The position numbers and the translations under genes are program-made. Under the pieces are notes generated by a model. The model had not been told where the DNA came from. It saw only the letters and a program-made list of their open reading frames with translations, and ran no database searches. Shown here piece by piece: positions 6,015-6,052 of a stretch of DNA of 6,052 bases; the stretch's first letter is position 1, and each line of letters starts with the position of its first letter. This stretch comes from Vitreoscilla sp. (GTDB lineage: Bacteria > Pseudomonadota > Gammaproteobacteria > Burkholderiales > Burkholderiaceae), in the NCBI GenBank assembly GCA_014378125.1, contig JACMOG010000173.1, positions 1 to 6,052 on the forward strand. The letters are read 5' to 3'.

Positions 6015-6052
6015 AAGACCACCTCACAAATTCGCGGACTGTTCCCCAGCGA

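Larger units (their letters stand above)
5600..6038. repeat. Large palindromic element (MITE-like or compound REP-type repeat)
   Basis: The arms 5600-5664 and 5974-6038 are reverse complements at 62 of 65 positions. After a diverged 19-base stretch on each side, pairing resumes at 5684-5697 with 5941-5954 (13 of 14), and continues in a more diverged, almost gap-free form to about 5756 and 5883. Each arm includes its own hairpin, and the centre holds a third. Outside the arms, 5583-5599 still resembles the reverse complement of 6039-6052 with small gaps, so the true ends may lie further out. No target-site duplication could be identified. A non-autonomous mobile element or two inverted copies of a dispersed repeat both fit. 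Confidence 0.8.
5335..6052. other. Gene-free, repeat-dense region
   Basis: These 718 bases to the right edge hold no reading frame with protein-like sequence; the short open frames are Arg/Pro/Ser-rich translations of repeats. The region contains, in order, a 17-18-base tandem repeat, a 27-bp inverted repeat and a palindromic element of about 440 bp. No transposase or integrase motif was found. The inverted-repeat homology seems to continue to the window edge, so the right boundary is not visible. Confidence 0.75.

Overview
The window is about 6 kb of high-GC DNA (one 60-base stretch counted by hand in the MFS gene is 73% GC) with dense genes on both strands. Gene content and protein style fit a high-GC proteobacterium, most likely Burkholderiales; Xanthomonadaceae-like genomes are an alternative. 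No rRNA, tRNA, CRISPR array, transposase or phage gene was seen.

Layout: (1) 1-848, minus strand: the N-terminal 282 residues of a GH15 glucoamylase/trehalase-type glycoside hydrolase running off the left edge. (2) 849-925: a short divergent intergenic region with a 10-G homopolymer. (3) about 926-1915, plus strand: a complete HSL-family (type IV) carboxylesterase with an intact catalytic triad. (4) 1977-2882, minus strand: an unrecognised protein of about 301 residues whose C-terminal half looks like an NlpC/P60- or papain-like cysteine hydrolase; it is convergent with the esterase and lies downstream of the transporter on the same strand. (5) 2883-3113: a gene-free leader/spacer. (6) 3114-4313, minus strand: a 12-TM DHA1-type MFS exporter. 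(7) 4314-4422: divergent promoter region. (8) 4423-5334, plus strand: a LysR-type regulator, probably controlling the divergent exporter. (9) 5335-6052: 718 bases with no convincing gene, packed with repeats: a short tandem repeat, a 27-bp inverted repeat, and a palindromic element of about 440 bp whose arms (5600-5756 and 5883-6038) are inverted copies and contain further hairpins.

The clearest functional unit is the divergent LysR/MFS pair, a common arrangement in which the regulator senses a ligand and controls the efflux pump. The GH15 enzyme and the esterase share a divergent promoter region but no obvious pathway. The two places most worth a second look are the orphan cysteine-hydrolase-like gene and the nested palindromic repeat cluster at the right end, which resembles a MITE or a REP-type compound repeat without its transposase.
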